DNA of 64,000 nt from Lepidostoma basale (lineage: Eukaryota; Arthropoda; Insecta; Trichoptera; Lepidostomatidae). The notes under the pieces are model-generated. The model saw nothing but the letters and a program-made list of their open reading frames with translations. It ran no database searches and was not told the origin of the DNA. This document shows positions 10,931-21,871 of the stretch, piece by piece. The position numbers and the translations under genes were made by a program. The stretch spans positions 310,001 through 374,000 of the forward strand of contig JAHDVF020001361.1 in the NCBI GenBank assembly GCA_022606425.2. The letters run 5' to 3'. Position 1 is the stretch's first letter. Each line of letters opens with the position of its first letter.

Positions 10931-11311
10931 CCACGTATCCACCGTTTTTTTAAATTAGCAGTAATTAGTCACTTAACAAACCAACACCAGTAAGAACTTT
11001 AAAATAATATTGAAGAAATTATTCAAATTGTCATTGGAACAAAGGAAAATTGTATTATCAGTTGAAATGTAGTATATTATTTGTCCCGTTAATTCGTTCC
11101 TTATCTCCGGCCCTAGCGCCTGCTACTGTGCCAGGATAGGAACAGCGAACACACCACCTCGTTAGTTTTGCCAGCCTAGTCGTTAGGTACGGGAGAAATG
11201 TATTCAACTTTTTTCCCGTCGCAACCATTTCTATTCGTTGTTTTCTCTCTTCTAAGTTCTATGTGTTTTCCTCGTTGAAGTATCAATAACATTCCCAGGA
11301 TTCTTTTCATT
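10931..11311. other. no gene recognised
   Basis: Nothing recognised. Confidence 0.5.
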
Positions 11312-11470
11312 CATCATCATCATCATCAACCGTCTGTCATGCACTGCTGAACGTTGGCCTCTCCCAAAGCACGCCACCGCCCCCTAACCATTGCCGCTCC
11401 CATCCATCCAGGTCCAGCAATCCTCTTCAGATCGTCGGTCCAGCGGGCAGTGGGACGTCCAACAGCAAAA
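11312..11470 (-). mobile_element. LINE-J2 3' terminus
   Basis: Begins with CATCATCATCATCATC, the reversed tail, then the terminal UTR (CAACCGTCTGTCATGCACTG) and the last codons; co-linear with 63640-63765, reversed. Confidence 0.75.
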
Positions 11471-11588
11471 AATCATTTTCATTACTCAAAACAAACAATC
11501 CATTTCGTTACTTTGTGTTGCGGATACATTATTCTTCAAACACAACCCATTATTTTTAAACATAAATAAAATTAAAATTACACGTTGA
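11471..11588. other. AT-rich flank of palindrome
   Basis: Probably belongs to the element around the 11589 palindrome, with mirrored AT-rich arms. Confidence 0.35.
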
Positions 11589-11645
11589 CCCAAACGTGTT
11601 TCGGGACACAGAAGAAGGGCTTATGTGTCCCGAAACACGTTTGGG
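11589..11645. repeat. perfect 22-bp palindrome with hammerhead-like core
   Basis: Arms 11589-11610 and 11624-11645 are exact reverse complements around a 13-base spacer. On the plus strand CAGAAGA (11609-11615), an extra A, GGG/CCC, GAAA (11632-11635), CACG, TT gives a hammerhead-like order with position 4 changed from U to A. Here the palindrome joins the 3' halves of two motifs. Confidence 0.55.
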
Positions 11646-12114
11646 CGTGATAGTTAATTAGTTGTATAGTTAGTATGTCAACAACAAAATAAAATGAATT
11701 CAATGTCAAATCATAGAACAGGAAATAACAAAATAAAAAAATCAATATAGAGCAATTTAGATGGAAAAAATAAATGCTTTATCATAAATAGTCAACCATT
11801 GGTCTACCAGAACAATTCATTTATTATACACAATTGGAGTCATGTCACGATAAATGAGAAATACTAAATCTTTTCTGTTATCGTGTAATTATCAATCTTT
11901 ATTTTTAGTGTCAAATTACACATAAATCGCAGACTAACTTTAAAGGGTTGACAAGCAATAGGAGAGTGTTGTCGTCACGGAATATTAAAAATGAAAATTA
12001 CGCCGTCGAAATTATAGTTAAACTGCTAAAATTTTTAACGTTTGTGATAAATGGTTCACAGATATCGTTCGGTATTCGTTCGTTATTCGGAAAGAAATTG
12101 ATTTTTTTTTGTGA
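11646..12114. other. no gene recognised
   Basis: AT-rich. An open frame runs through 11948-12114 into the LINE below, but this part matches nothing that I know. Confidence 0.4.
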
Positions 12115-12765
12115 TCGCAACAGTATCTTTACTGGCATACACCACAGGATAGGTGACGTAGATGCAGACCAACTATATGATGAATTTCAAGTACCGGACA
12201 TAATACAACTATATATAATAATACATAATACAACTATAAGAAATTTAGTCGTGCACTACCACAAGGACACCGACAGACACATAAAAGGACAACAAACGTA
12301 CAACACACGCAACAAACATAACCATTCTGTACCAAAAACTAAAACTTCTTATGCGCAAAGACATTTCTACTATCTTGGACCCAAACTCAATAACATAATA
12401 AACAAAACTATAAACGACCCACAAAAAATGACAATGTACAATTACAAAAAACATGCAACTACGGAGACATTAAAAAAAGGGCGGCTTGAATGTAGTATAA
12501 TTTTTAAAATAAGTAAATAGTTTAAATAGTGTTATATAAGACAATATAGTGTTTAAATAGTGTTATATAATATAAAGTCAATTAATTTTAAGTTATACAC
12601 TTTAGGATATGTGTTGCTCCCCTTAACTGTTCCCTAAATTTGTAAATTATATTATATATTGAAATTAAATAGAGTACTAGGAATGCCTCCCTAGAACGGG
12701 TTACCCCAATTGGGAGGTATTAAAACCATGTACTTGGTAAATGATCAATAAATAAATAAATAAAT
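12115..12765 (+). mobile_element. LINE 3' end, jockey/CR1-like (LINE-M)
   Basis: C-terminal coding part (YNTRNKHNHSVPKTKTSYAQ, RHFYYLGPKLNNIINKTIND) ends with a stop at 12518. It is followed by a 3' UTR with the terminal hairpin CCTCCCTAGAACGGGTTACC...GGGAGG and the tail (AATA)n at 12747-12768. The RHFxYLGPKLxN pattern is typical of the C-terminus of jockey/CR1-clade pol proteins. The only copy in the window. Confidence 0.75.
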
Positions 12766-12774
12766 AAAGATAGG

Positions 12775-13523
12775 TAGATGCAGAACGACCCTGGATTCTG
12801 AAGGACAAAAGTCAAGGGTTTTATCACCTGGACCATCACCTAGTTTCGTACGCTTTGAATGGAATGCGGACATTATGTGAAGACTTCTGAAACACTTAAA
12901 AAAGTTCCCAAGGGGAAATTTAAAACATTAAATAAGTTTTAATGCTTTAACCTACATCCTTGACTAGGTTACGGACGCACTGAGGTGCCAAAGTCAATTC
13001 TAGCGGGAAATTGGGTATTTATTCACTATTTTTAATTCCAATTATTTCTTACATAATATCTTAAAACATAAATGGAGCATCATAAACCAAGTCAATTAAC
13101 CACATGGCAATGGTGTTAAGGCGATGCGAGGTTCCCAAAGTTGATAAGTAACGCACCAAACATTTCTCATTGTTTTAGTAGCGTTTGCATTCCCAAGTTG
13201 ATGACACATTTTTAGCAAAGTGTTAGCATTATTGCTTGGTTTTACATTATGAATATTTTGATTGAAGGTATGTTCTTAATAATTCACTTTATTATATTAT
13301 TTTGCTTTTTTATTTAATGTGTTTGAGGGGAAATAATTAAACAATGAATTATCGGATTATAAAAGTTTATCATTTAAGTTTGTGAAGGCCTACAAAAAAA
13401 TCCCCGAGACACCCGATCAATTTTATTATTTTATTTTGTGTAATGATATATATGTTATAAAATCCGTAAGAAAATAGCTGCCGGAAATTGCCTATTTAGA
13501 ATGTATGTTAATTTTTATTTCAG
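12775..13523. other. no gene; possible SINE-like piece at 12775-12850
   Basis: The reverse complement of 12775-12850 (GATGGTCCAGGTGATAAAACC ... ATCCAGGGTCG) is faintly tRNA-like. The rest is AT-rich and unrecognised. Confidence 0.3.
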
Positions 13524-14315
13524 ATGGCTCAATTTCTCGAAGAATTTTGTTTGACATTTGGCGAAGGGGAAATAATAAAACTAAAGTAAAATATATGTTT
13601 CTCAGAAATTTCAACTAGAAATGTTTAATAAAGAGATTATTATGCCTATAAAGAAACAAAAAATGCGTTTTTGTGGCACATTAAGATCGAAATGGGTCGA
13701 AAGTAACAGAACACAAAAATATTTATGAAAAAAATTTCTAAGTGGTTGGATGCTGAAATATCTTTTCCTGAATTGACTTCCAAAGAGATTCAAGATATAT
13801 CAGAGGTACCATCTACTTCTGGAAATACCAGCAGGAAGAAATCTTTTGGTAATTATACGAAAAAACGTAGCGAAAAATAGCCTATACTTGAGTTTGCGTC
13901 TGGCGACGAGTTAATGTACGCTGCACAAATTAGTTTAAGATCTGCGGGAAGAAGAGATGCTGCAAAATGAGGAGATTACGTTTTCTCCAAAGAGAGCAAC
14001 TAGTTGCTTTTTATTCTAGAATAAAAAAAACATATAGAAAGTCTCCTAGGTCGGCTAAAATGTACTCACGTGAAAAAGCACTAGCTTTGTTTGTTGATGC
14101 AAAACTTACTAAATATGCTCATTCAATCAGAAGCTTAAGCTCTAGGTGCTAATATTTACCCATCTTACAAACATATTTTGGAAGCAAAAAAAGTGCTATC
14201 CAGTCAATTCAGTTAAAATAACTGAAAATTGTGCAGAAGTAAATTTACAAAAGATATTGGACCATATAATGGAATGCTCACATGCTCCTCATTTCCTCTG
14301 ACCCTTTAATAACTT
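13524..14315 (+). pseudogene. broken protein of unknown function
   Basis: Successive frames read MAQFLEEFCLTFGEGE (13524), RFCGTLRSKWVESNRTQKYL, KKISKWLDAEISFPELTSKE, ELMYAAQISLRSAGRRDAAK, YSREKALALFVDAKLTKY, ALGANIYPSYKHI and ENCAEVNLQKILDHIMEC. The pieces keep one order and orientation but are split by stops (e.g. TAG near 13879) and frameshifts. From memory this resembles an uncharacterised repetitive arthropod/cnidarian protein family; I cannot name its function. It may be part of a DNA transposon. Confidence 0.55.
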
Positions 14316-14945
14316 CCTACAGAAGTAACTCTCAAAGGCCTAAGGGTAGTTTTAATCCAGAGGTTATAAAATTGCAACAAAATCCGCAACCACCAGATAC
14401 TACAGATAATCTATCTGAGATAACATGGTTATTATGATTCTACTTAATTTTCATTTTTGTCCTTATTTTACTTCACGTTTTTTTAATAATATTTTTACTA
14501 CTTATACCTTGGAACAAGAATGACTTGTACATATGTATGTTACGGTATATCAATAGTTTAATTTCGTCTTAGATAAATGCATTTTCTAACAATATTTAGT
14601 AGATTTATCTACGTAATAATTTCGATGATTTACTGAATTTTGATATTTCTAATATAAGTTGAAATATATTATGTATTCACATTTCTTTAATAAAACAAGT
14701 ATTTCATACAACAAATATTGCAGTTTTTGTGTTAAAAATTTTTTTAAACCATTAATTACCATTTTATTACATATTTGAGAAATTTCCCGTCAGATTTGAA
14801 TTTGGGACCTCTGTGGGACGTGGAGAAATGAACTTTTAATTATAGCGGACAATATAAAGTAAGATAAAGTAACGCCATAGGTTCTCAAACTATTTTAAAC
14901 TATCGACCCTTTTCAGAAAACTTTAACCCCATTATACTAAATCTG
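14316..14945. other. no gene; hAT-like end at 14872
   Basis: 14872-14920 reads CATAGGTTCTCAAACTATT, close to the ends of the 6255 MITE. No partner end found; it may have been cut off by growth of the microsatellite. Confidence 0.4.
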
Positions 14946-15088
14946 TATTCTCTTATTCTTCCTCTTCTTCCTCTTCTTCCTCTTCTTCCTCTTCTTCCTC
15001 TTCTTCCTCTTCTTCCTCTTCTTCCTCTTCTTCCTCTTCTTCCTCTTCTTCCTCTTCTTCCTCTTCTTCCTCATCTTCCTCTTCTTCC

Positions 15089-15123
<35 letters not shown>

Positions 15124-15480
15124 TTCTTCCTCTTCTTCCTCTTCTTCCTCTTCTTCCTCTTCTTCCTCTTCTTCCTCTTCTTCCTCTTCTTCCTCTCTTC
15201 TTCCTCTTCTTCCTCTTCTTCCTCTTCTTCCCCTTCTTCCTCTTCTTCCTGTTCTTCCTCTTCTTTCTCTTCTTATTCTTCTTCCTCTTCTTTCACGTCT
15301 TCCTCTTCTTGCCCTTCTTCCTCTTCTTCCTCTTATTCCTCTTCTTCCTCTTCATCCTCCTCTTCCTCTTATTCCTCTTCTACCTTTTCTTCATCTTCTT
15401 CCTCTTCTTCTTCTTCTTCCTCTTCTTCCACGTCTTCCTCTTCTCACCCTTCTTCCTCTTCTTCCTCTTCATCTCACACT
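14946..15480. repeat. (TTCTTCCTC)n microsatellite
   Basis: About 530 bases of pyrimidine-only repeat, regular in the first half and interrupted (TTAT, TTTC, CCCTTCTTCC) in the second, so the 3' half looks older. Open frames across it are a consequence of composition. Confidence 0.95.
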
Positions 15481-15540
15481 GTCATCGCCAGGAATCGAAC
15501 CCGAAACTTTGTGTGGTAGTAATGGCTATTGCCACTATTA
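15478..15540 (-). mobile_element. SINE-1 fragment
   Basis: Reversed SINE-1 head: CACACTGTCATCGCCAGGAA, TCGAACCCG (box B) and a decayed box A. It adjoins the microsatellite. Confidence 0.55.
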
Positions 15541-16035
15541 AGTAGTTCATCTTATTAATTATGATATCAATAAATATGAGAAATAAAACCAAAGAAGAAG
15601 ATGCTATTGTTTTCCCAGTGATGAAGATATATCTTCGAAATGTTATCATGAAAAAGAAAAGTTTTCATCTATTTATTATCGAACTCACACCATTGTACAT
15701 ATATTTTTCGAACCATTATTACGTAATCCATTGGCTGTAAATGTTTGTAAAAAAGCTCGCTTTTACGTTAAGAAACACGAAAAACTTTTTAAAAATTCGA
15801 TACGTACTCATAAACTACACAATTTAGAATCCATTTGACACCGTAAATATTTTATAAGTCCGGGATGAGAAGAGACAAAGGAAAGCGAAGAAGGCGCCCT
15901 CTTACGAGTGCCCGGTAAATAAATGATGATACCAGTCGCCGAATCGTAAAGATCAAGAACACATATAAATAAAGCAACGTTCACACGTCATAAACATAAT
16001 ATTTCTACCGTTTTAATCCTGCGGTTTTAGGTTTT
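15541..16035. other. no gene recognised
   Basis: Nothing recognised. Confidence 0.5.
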
Positions 16036-16490
16036 AGTCTATGAAGCCTGCGTTCTGCCAGTTGGTACTTATGGTCTTGAAACTGTTACAGTGTCCAAAA
16101 AAAGTGTCGATAAACTACGAGTGACCAAAAAAGCCATGGAAAGAACCATGTTAGGAATAAGCCTAAGAGACAGAGTCAGAAACGATACGGTGAGAGAAAA
16201 AACAAAGGTCACTGACATCTTCCACCGGGTGGCGACTCTAAAATGGCAATGGGCGGGTCACGTAGCCAGAAGCTCAGATGAAAAATGGACAAGAAGACTG
16301 CTGACTTGGAGACCGTGGACAGCAAAGAGAAGTGCAGGGCGACCGCAACTACGGTGGAAGGATGATCTGAACAGACATGTCGGAATAACCTGGATGTATT
16401 TTGCACAAGAAAGAGTGACATGGAAGCGAATATGAAGGCTTCTATCCAGGAGTGGACGGGAATAGGCTGAGGAAGACGAAGAAATACTTT
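16036..16490 (+). mobile_element. LINE-J C-terminal fragment
   Basis: YEACVLPVGTYGLETVTVSK (thumb end), KKAMERTMLGISLRDRVRND, ATLKWQWAGHVARSSDEKW, RRLLTWRPWTAKRSAGRPQL, RWKDDLNRHVGITWM, then a frame slip at RSGRE and a GAGGAAGACGAAGAA tail. The KWQWAGH C-terminus is common in insect RTE-type elements. Dead copy; 32621 and 44158 are siblings. Confidence 0.85.
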
Positions 16491-16770
16491 TTAAGGTGAT
16501 ATTGTTGCATAATATTATAAAACATGGAGCTCTCCTGTGACCGATTAAAGGTTTTAAAACCTTCTTTAGCGTTGTGTGAACTTGGCTTTATGGGACATTT
16601 TTGTGTTGGTCCAATACGCGTGTACGTAAAACGAGGCATAACAAAACGTTCGTATCTTGAATTCTTGAAATAGAATCACCAAAAGATAATTCAAGTTGAA
16701 TATTCATGAATTCTGAACCCTTCAACTAATGTATTACGAACACACCCTTCAATTTAACTTCCTCGCAAAC
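16491..16770. other. no gene recognised
   Basis: Nothing recognised. Confidence 0.5.
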
Positions 16771-16850
16771 TAACTAACCATAATACCTTTTCCCTGGAGG
16801 TGTAGGCAAGAGGATAGGCTCCCACGCATTACTATAGAATTACTACACAT
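16771..16850 (-). mobile_element. LINE-A 3' terminus, short
   Basis: AACTAACTAACCATAAT then the last ~15 codons of LINE-A reversed. Strongly truncated. Confidence 0.55.
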
Positions 16851-17009
16851 TGTAAAATTCCATAATGAGGTGTTTTTTTTAATTAAAAATGCGTTTTTTT
16901 AACTTTTAAGATTCTAATTCTGGACATGTTTATAAGGTTTTATTATTATCACTTTCACTTGTGTTTATATCGTTCTCCCGATGACGAATGCGTAAAACCT
17001 TCGTAACAT

Positions 17010-17280
17010 TTCATTTCATTTATTTATTTAAATATATCCTAAGCATTACAAAATTATTTTCCAATACACTAAAGATACAAGTTGGAAAAAGAGCGAGAAA
17101 CATAAGATACTCGTACATGTCAAATTAATAAAATGAATAAACAATTAAAATAAGGACAGTGCTTCCCTCAGGTGAGCCAGACTATCACAAAATACGTCAA
17201 ATTCCGAGGTGATACGATTAAGCAAAGATATTGCTCTACCTACCGCATAACCATTGGCAGGTTGGTTCTACATAGTGGGA
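17010..17280 (-). mobile_element. LINE-K2 fragment
   Basis: The reverse complement of 17160-17255 encodes NGYAVGRAISLLNRIT, SEFDVFCDSLAHLREALS, a divergent relative of the LINE-K C-terminus. An AT-rich 3' UTR runs to about 17010. Confidence 0.6.
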
Positions 17281-17439
17281 GATAAAATAATATATGGCCC
17301 CTTTGTCGAAGATAATTATCAGGGACGAACAGAACTACGTCACTCAGGATTTCTGAGTTGTGTATACAACCGCCTATCGGTCGAAAGAAGTGAATACCTA
17401 ATTGAATGTCTCGTCTACTCTCGTGTGATATTTAAAAAC

Positions 17440-17665
17440 TACCTTTGTGACTGAGTGGTAAGAGCTCTGACTGCCATATTGAAGGTCCCGGATTCAATCC
17501 CTGGCAACGACAGTGTGATTTTCACACTGTCTTCAATCTGACTTGACGATAGACCGGCTACCAATCAAATGTCACGAGAATCAATATAATAGTTTAAAAA
17601 AATTGTATGTAGTAACATTTTGTATACAATGAAAATAAACATAATAACAAAAAAATTAAATTAAA
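17440..17665 (+). mobile_element. SINE-1, tRNA-like head
   Basis: Box-A-like GAGTGGTAAGAGCTCTGACT and box-B-like GGATTCAATCC, followed by CAGTGTGATTTTCACACTG (a short hairpin that marks the family), GTCACGAGAATCAATATA and an AT-rich tail. The head recalls a serine tRNA, but the CCA end and full cloverleaf are lacking. Confidence 0.75.
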
Positions 17666-17709
17666 TAAAATAATATAAATCAGATTGGTAAAAAAATATT
17701 TTTGCTGCA

Positions 17710-17917
17710 AAATTTTTAAACACTGTTATAATATCACAATTTTATTTTATTCATTGAGAGTGACGCGTCAGCTGTTTTGCCAACCGATGTTGGCATCGTC
17801 AGGTGTTACATTATACTAATAAAAAATACAGTTTATAGAATACCTGATGATGCCAACATCACTCTCAGTGAATAAAAATAAATTGTGATATTATAAGAGT
17901 GTTTTAAATTTTAACAG
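17710..17917. repeat. palindromic hammerhead element
   Basis: Arms 17710-17764 and 17860-17917 are reverse complements over ~55 bases. The left arm holds a nearly complete minus-strand hammerhead (17762-17806). The right arm has CTGATGATGCCAACATC (17844-17860) but has lost the 3' half. Confidence 0.7.
17762..17806 (-). ncRNA. hammerhead-like ribozyme, decayed
   Basis: Minus strand: CTGACGA (17802-17796), extra T, GCCAA-CATCGG-TTGGC helix II, AAAA in place of GAAA, then CAGCTGAC. Changes at G12 and U16.1 predict loss of cleavage. Confidence 0.55.
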
Positions 17918-18159
17918 TAATAATATTGAAGTAGCATAGTGTTTCGGCCAAAACAATAGAGTATTTAACAAATATTTTAATAAATTTATTGTTTCTTGAA
18001 CAATTGAAAGCTGGACATTACAAAGGTGGCAAGTGGTTAAAACATAAATCAAATAAAATAAGCAAAAACTTACTTAAGGGTGACGTTTGCACTACACTAT
18101 TACGCACAGTTATTGGTCTTTATGTTTAAGACCAATTGGAATTATGTATACAAGACAAG

Positions 18160-18247
18160 TATGGAAGCGAAGCATGGAACTAGCAAAAGAAGGATGAAAG
18201 TAGAGTGAATGCAGTAGAAATACAATCTCTTAGACGAATGTGTGTGC
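18160..18247 (+). mobile_element. LINE-A internal fragment
   Basis: Codons for YGSEAWN.QKKDESRVNAVE and SLRRMC, cut off at 18247 by the next repeat. Confidence 0.65.
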
Positions 18248-18254
18248 GGTAGTT

Positions 18255-18420
18255 TAAAAATCTTATAAAAATGCATATTTATTTAAAATCCAATAACGTT
18301 TGAGTCTTGGACTGGTTTCGGCAGCTTCCTGCCATTTTCTGGTTTAAAATGTTTTTTTTTTTATATTTTCATTATTTATAACGAACTTCTAGCATAAATT
18401 TTTCACATTATTTATTTATT
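18255..18420 (-). repeat. U4-to-A hammerhead-like element
   Basis: TTAAAATCC, then (reversed, 18310-18342) CAGAAAA, GGCAG-GAAG-CTGCC, GAAA, CCAGTC. Core also changed at position 8. Same arms as 52245-52356. Confidence 0.5.
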
Positions 18421-18922
18421 ATGTGTTATTGTACCGACCCTTAAGTATGGATGCGAGCATGGAACCGGCAAAAGAAGGATGAAAGAAGAATAAATACAGT
18501 AGAAATGATATCTCTTAGATGAATGTGGGGTACTCTGTGTAAGATAGAGTGTCGAATGACAATATATAAGAAGTGAATGCGATGCGAATGATGGTGTTAT
18601 GAACAAAATAATGAAAGGATCATTAAGATGGTTGGGATCCATGGAAATATTTAATGAAGAAAGAATGATTAAAAAAGTATATGTTAACGATGTAAATGGA
18701 ATCAGAAATAGAGGAAGACCGAGGAAAAAGTGGCACGATCAAATAAATCAAATATTGAATGTCGGGCCATGTGAGGAGTCAGGGCAATCGACGCGCATGC
18801 ATGAAACGATGTATGAATGTTGAGGAAGCGAGAGAAATATGTCAGGAATGAAAAATGTGGCAGTTCATTTTTTCTGCCTACCCCCTCGAAGAGACAGCAT
18901 GATGGTTAGTTAGTTAGTTACC
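18421..18922 (+). mobile_element. LINE-A 3' end with (GTTA)n tail
   Basis: From TYGCEHGTGKRRMK-type codons through NKIMKGSLRWLGSMEIFNEE, NGIRNRGRPRKKWHDQIN, NQILNVG and the tail GATGGTTAGTTAGTTAG. Several frameshifts. Confidence 0.8.
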
Positions 18923-19129
18923 AATTGGCATCAAAAACTTATGTTTGAATTTGTGAACACTTGGCACCTTTTTAATGTCCAGCCTTCAGTTATGTAAAAC
19001 ACCTGCTGAAGTTAGTTATTGAGCATCGATGATTGAAAAAAAAATTATTTAATTATTGTACATTAAAATAATCAAGCTGACAGCGAAAGGGGGACTGGTA
19101 TGGTCATGTTCAAAGAATGGACACCACCA
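18923..19129. other. no gene recognised
   Basis: Nothing recognised. Confidence 0.5.
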
Positions 19130-19620
19130 GACTCCCCTATATTATTCTTAAAGTGCCCTATCAGGTCCCCCCGACGTTGGCGATCACTCTAGTAAACTTT
19201 TCCCTATCCTGCGCTGTCCGGAATAGCTCCTTCACATTTCCGATTCCCGTCCATTCCCTCACATTGCGCAGCCAAGAAATCTGCCCTCTCCCTGCCCTCC
19301 TGCGGCCCTCTATTTTTCCCTTCAAAATTAGATGCAGCAGGCGATATTTTTCTCCTCGCAGAACGTGACCCAAATATGAAATCTAGCAGACTTTGATTAA
19401 TGTCAGCAGCTCTCTATTTACTCCTGCACGATTCAGGACTTCTGTGTTCGTCACTCTGTCTGTCCATGGGATCCTGAACATTGTTCGGTGGAGCCACATT
19501 TCAAATGCCTCTAACCGGTTCATTGTATTTACTTTTTATGTTCATGTCTCACACCCATATAACAGAACAGACCACACATAACACCTTAACATCCTCTGTC
19601 TTAGTTTTAAGTTGACATTG
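19130..19620 (-). mobile_element. LINE-I C-terminal region
   Basis: Minus strand: NVNLKLRQRMLRCYVWSVLL, YGCET, MNRLEAFEMWLHRTMF, RIPWTDRVTNTEVLNRAG, then a stop (19385), YLGHVLRGEKYRLLHLILKG, SWLRNVREWTG and a terminal stop near 19160. It is the fullest LINE-I copy apart from 59935-60895. Confidence 0.82.
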
Positions 19621-19734
19621 TCATTGCAAAAGAGTGACTTTATTTTGTTACATGCTTTTTTTTTATTCAAATCAATTGAGACAGAGGCCGACAAAGGAAT
19701 ATAGAATAGAATAGAATAATATCCCCTATATTAC

Positions 19735-19880
19735 ACTATATAATCAGCCTCATGGGACTCGTTCTCGTGGAAGACCTCCTAAAAGATGGAAGGACAGCTG
19801 GGAGTCTACCTCACAGGAGGAGTAACACTCTGAAGAATAGGCCACATAGGTCTACAACGAGGAAGAAAAAGAAGAATAAG
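19735..19880 (+). mobile_element. LINE-G 3' end
   Basis: HGTRSRGRPPKRWKDSWEST, SQEE, and a GAAGAAAAAGAAGAATAAG tail. Confidence 0.7.
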
Positions 19881-20259
19881 ATAATAATCAAAAAATTTAT
19901 GTGTCGACATTTTGCTTTTCATTATGGAAATGAGCTCCAGCAGAGCGTGTGAACGCTTTTTTATTTGAAATATTCGACACAAAGCGATGTAGTCGAGGGA
20001 AAAACTTGTTTTCCTTTTTCCGTCAAATCACAGCATGTCCTGTGAGGTGTGTTCATATTCGCAAGCATAATTTCCTCAAGAAAATTAATATTTGCAAACC
20101 CCTTTGTATTCGCAACCCCTGGGGCGGTTCGTGCGAACACGTAATTTTATTTACCATGCAAATATTATTCTTAAGCGTCTCTCTTAAAAACAAAAACATG
20201 CGGTATTTTTCGGCTTTTTGATTGTTTTATGTAAACAGACTACCCTAAATATGGGGTGA
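19881..20259. other. no gene recognised
   Basis: Nothing recognised. Confidence 0.5.
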
Positions 20260-20396
20260 GTCTTGACCAGTGTTTCCCAACGTGGGGCGTACGCCCCACC
20301 GGGGGGCAATATGAATATCTTGGGGATCAATGCGAGAATCATTAATATTTGTTACATTGTTGTCCAATTAAAGCGATGAAATGCAATGAAATAAAT

Positions 20397-20809
20397 GAAA
20401 GCGAAAACGGCCGTTCACAATGGAGTTCTGGTCCCAACCCATATGTATGGAAGTGAAGCATGGAACTGGCAGAAGAAGGATAAGAGCAGAATAAATGCGG
20501 TAGAGATGAGGTCTTATGAACAAAATTCTGAAAAATCGCTGCATTGGTTCGGACAGAGAAATAATGGTTGATAAAGTATACGTCAATGATGGAAATGGAG
20601 CCGAGATAGACCGAGGAAAACATGGCATGATCAAATGAATCAAATTTTAAATGTTGGTCATGTTAGAAGTCGGAAGAAACGACATGCGTGTATGACTCGT
20701 TATATGAATGCTGAGGTAGCTAGAGAGGTGTGCCAGGATAGAGTAGTGTGGCGGTCCATTCTCTCTGCCTACCCCTACGGGGAAATGGCGTAATGGTTAT
20801 TTTTTGTTG
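20397..20809 (+). mobile_element. LINE-B inserted in the hAT element
   Basis: From GVLVPTHMYGSEAWNWQKKD-type codons to the tail TAATGGTTATTTTTTGTTG. Deletions remove RMCG...DERISN and part of HMERM. Confidence 0.75.
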
Positions 20810-20840
20810 TCCTAAAACCCATTTTCGAAAAAAAAATTAT

Positions 20841-21275
20841 ATGGCAACTCTGACATTTTGGTCAAGCATTAGTGAGTTATTGACAGACATCTTTGAAAAA
20901 TTAAACACGCTAAATAAACAGCTACAAGGAGCAAACAAGACCCTTATTGATGCAAAATCTAAGGATATTTGGCTTCATTGGACTGCAGGTGTATAAAAAA
21001 ATGTTTCAGACAACAAATTTGAGCAATTTTATTGCTAAATAAGTGTGAGGTTACTGTTTCAGCGGTAATTAATATTGTGGATCACTTGGATAAAATGGCT
21101 GCTGACTTTAATTAAAAGAAGAACTTTTAGAATTGCAAAATGATGAATATTTTAAAGCACTATTCAACATAAAAAATACAATTATAAACCGTGGAGATTT
21201 AAGATTAAAATTGACCAAATTAGTTCCTCATATAAAAACTCTTTGCAGCTCATATCAAGCCCAAGGATTGCACTA
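20841..21275 (+). pseudogene. hAT transposase remnant (ZBED5/FAM200-like)
   Basis: First piece (20841-20996): MATLTFWSSISELLTDIFEK, LNTLNKQLQGANKTL, ending in a stop. Second piece after frame changes: NIVDHLDKMAADF (about 21070) and KEELLELQNDEYFKALFN, KNTIINRGDLRLKL (21113-21275). The 'DIFEKLNxLNxxLQGxN' and 'ELLELQND' blocks are features of vertebrate and insect hAT proteins of the ZBED5 type. The BED finger and the DDE catalytic blocks are not visible. Confidence 0.72.
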
Positions 21276-21377
21276 ATTTTGTTTCGAGTAATAATGTAAC
21301 ATAATATAAATATTATTGTACTTAGGATATTAATAATAACTTTGTTTAATCCACTAATTATTAACAATATATTTAAA

Positions 21378-21416
21378 ACACGACATGTTTCGGAGGATAC
21401 CTCCATCTTCAGGTGT
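21378..21416 (-). ncRNA. hammerhead ribozyme, type I, core intact
   Basis: Minus strand, 5' to 3': helix I ACAC (21416-21413); CTGAAGA (21412-21406), fitting CUGANGA; one extra T; helix II GGAGG (21404-21400), loop TAT, CCTCC (21396-21392); GAAA (21391-21388); minimal helix III CATG closed by A15.1-U16.1; cleavage base C (21382); helix I GTGT (21381-21378). All catalytic positions are present. The single base between CUGANGA and helix II recurs in every family here. Hammerheads of this short type are known from Penelope-like terminal repeats and retrozymes. Confidence 0.75.
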
Positions 21417-21871
21417 AAAAATATAATAGTTTTTTTAGTTTTTTTCTTTGTTTACAAAGAAAGACTAATATAAAATCGCATTTAAAATTCGATACAATAA
21501 TTCAAATTTAAAAAATTTACTTTGTAAATTTAGAAATCCTCAAGTCGGTGAAATTGGGTGAAAAAATAATTAATAATCAGATTCCTCCTTTTACTCCTGT
21601 CTCCTTAAATACTATGTCTACATTTAATATACCAAGCTCCCATTCCCAATCAAATGCAAATTAATCATTAATTAATTTCTATATAAATTATGTCTTTTGA
21701 AATGTGTGTTTTCTAAATTACAATTTTAATTTTTTTTTATATTATCATAAAAAAAAATATTCGTACTTATAACAAATAGCCTAGGTTAACTTTTAAATTT
21801 GAATTATTGTATCCAATTTTAAATACGTTTTTATATAAGTCTTTCTTTGTTTAGTTTTTTATTATATTTTT

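Noticed and set aside
11948..12520. 190-codon frame as a host gene
   Set aside because: The second half is a jockey/CR1-like LINE C-terminus; the first part has no support.
15309..15545. Leucine/phenylalanine-rich open frame
   Set aside because: Pure consequence of the TTC/CTC microsatellite; no start context or conserved sequence.
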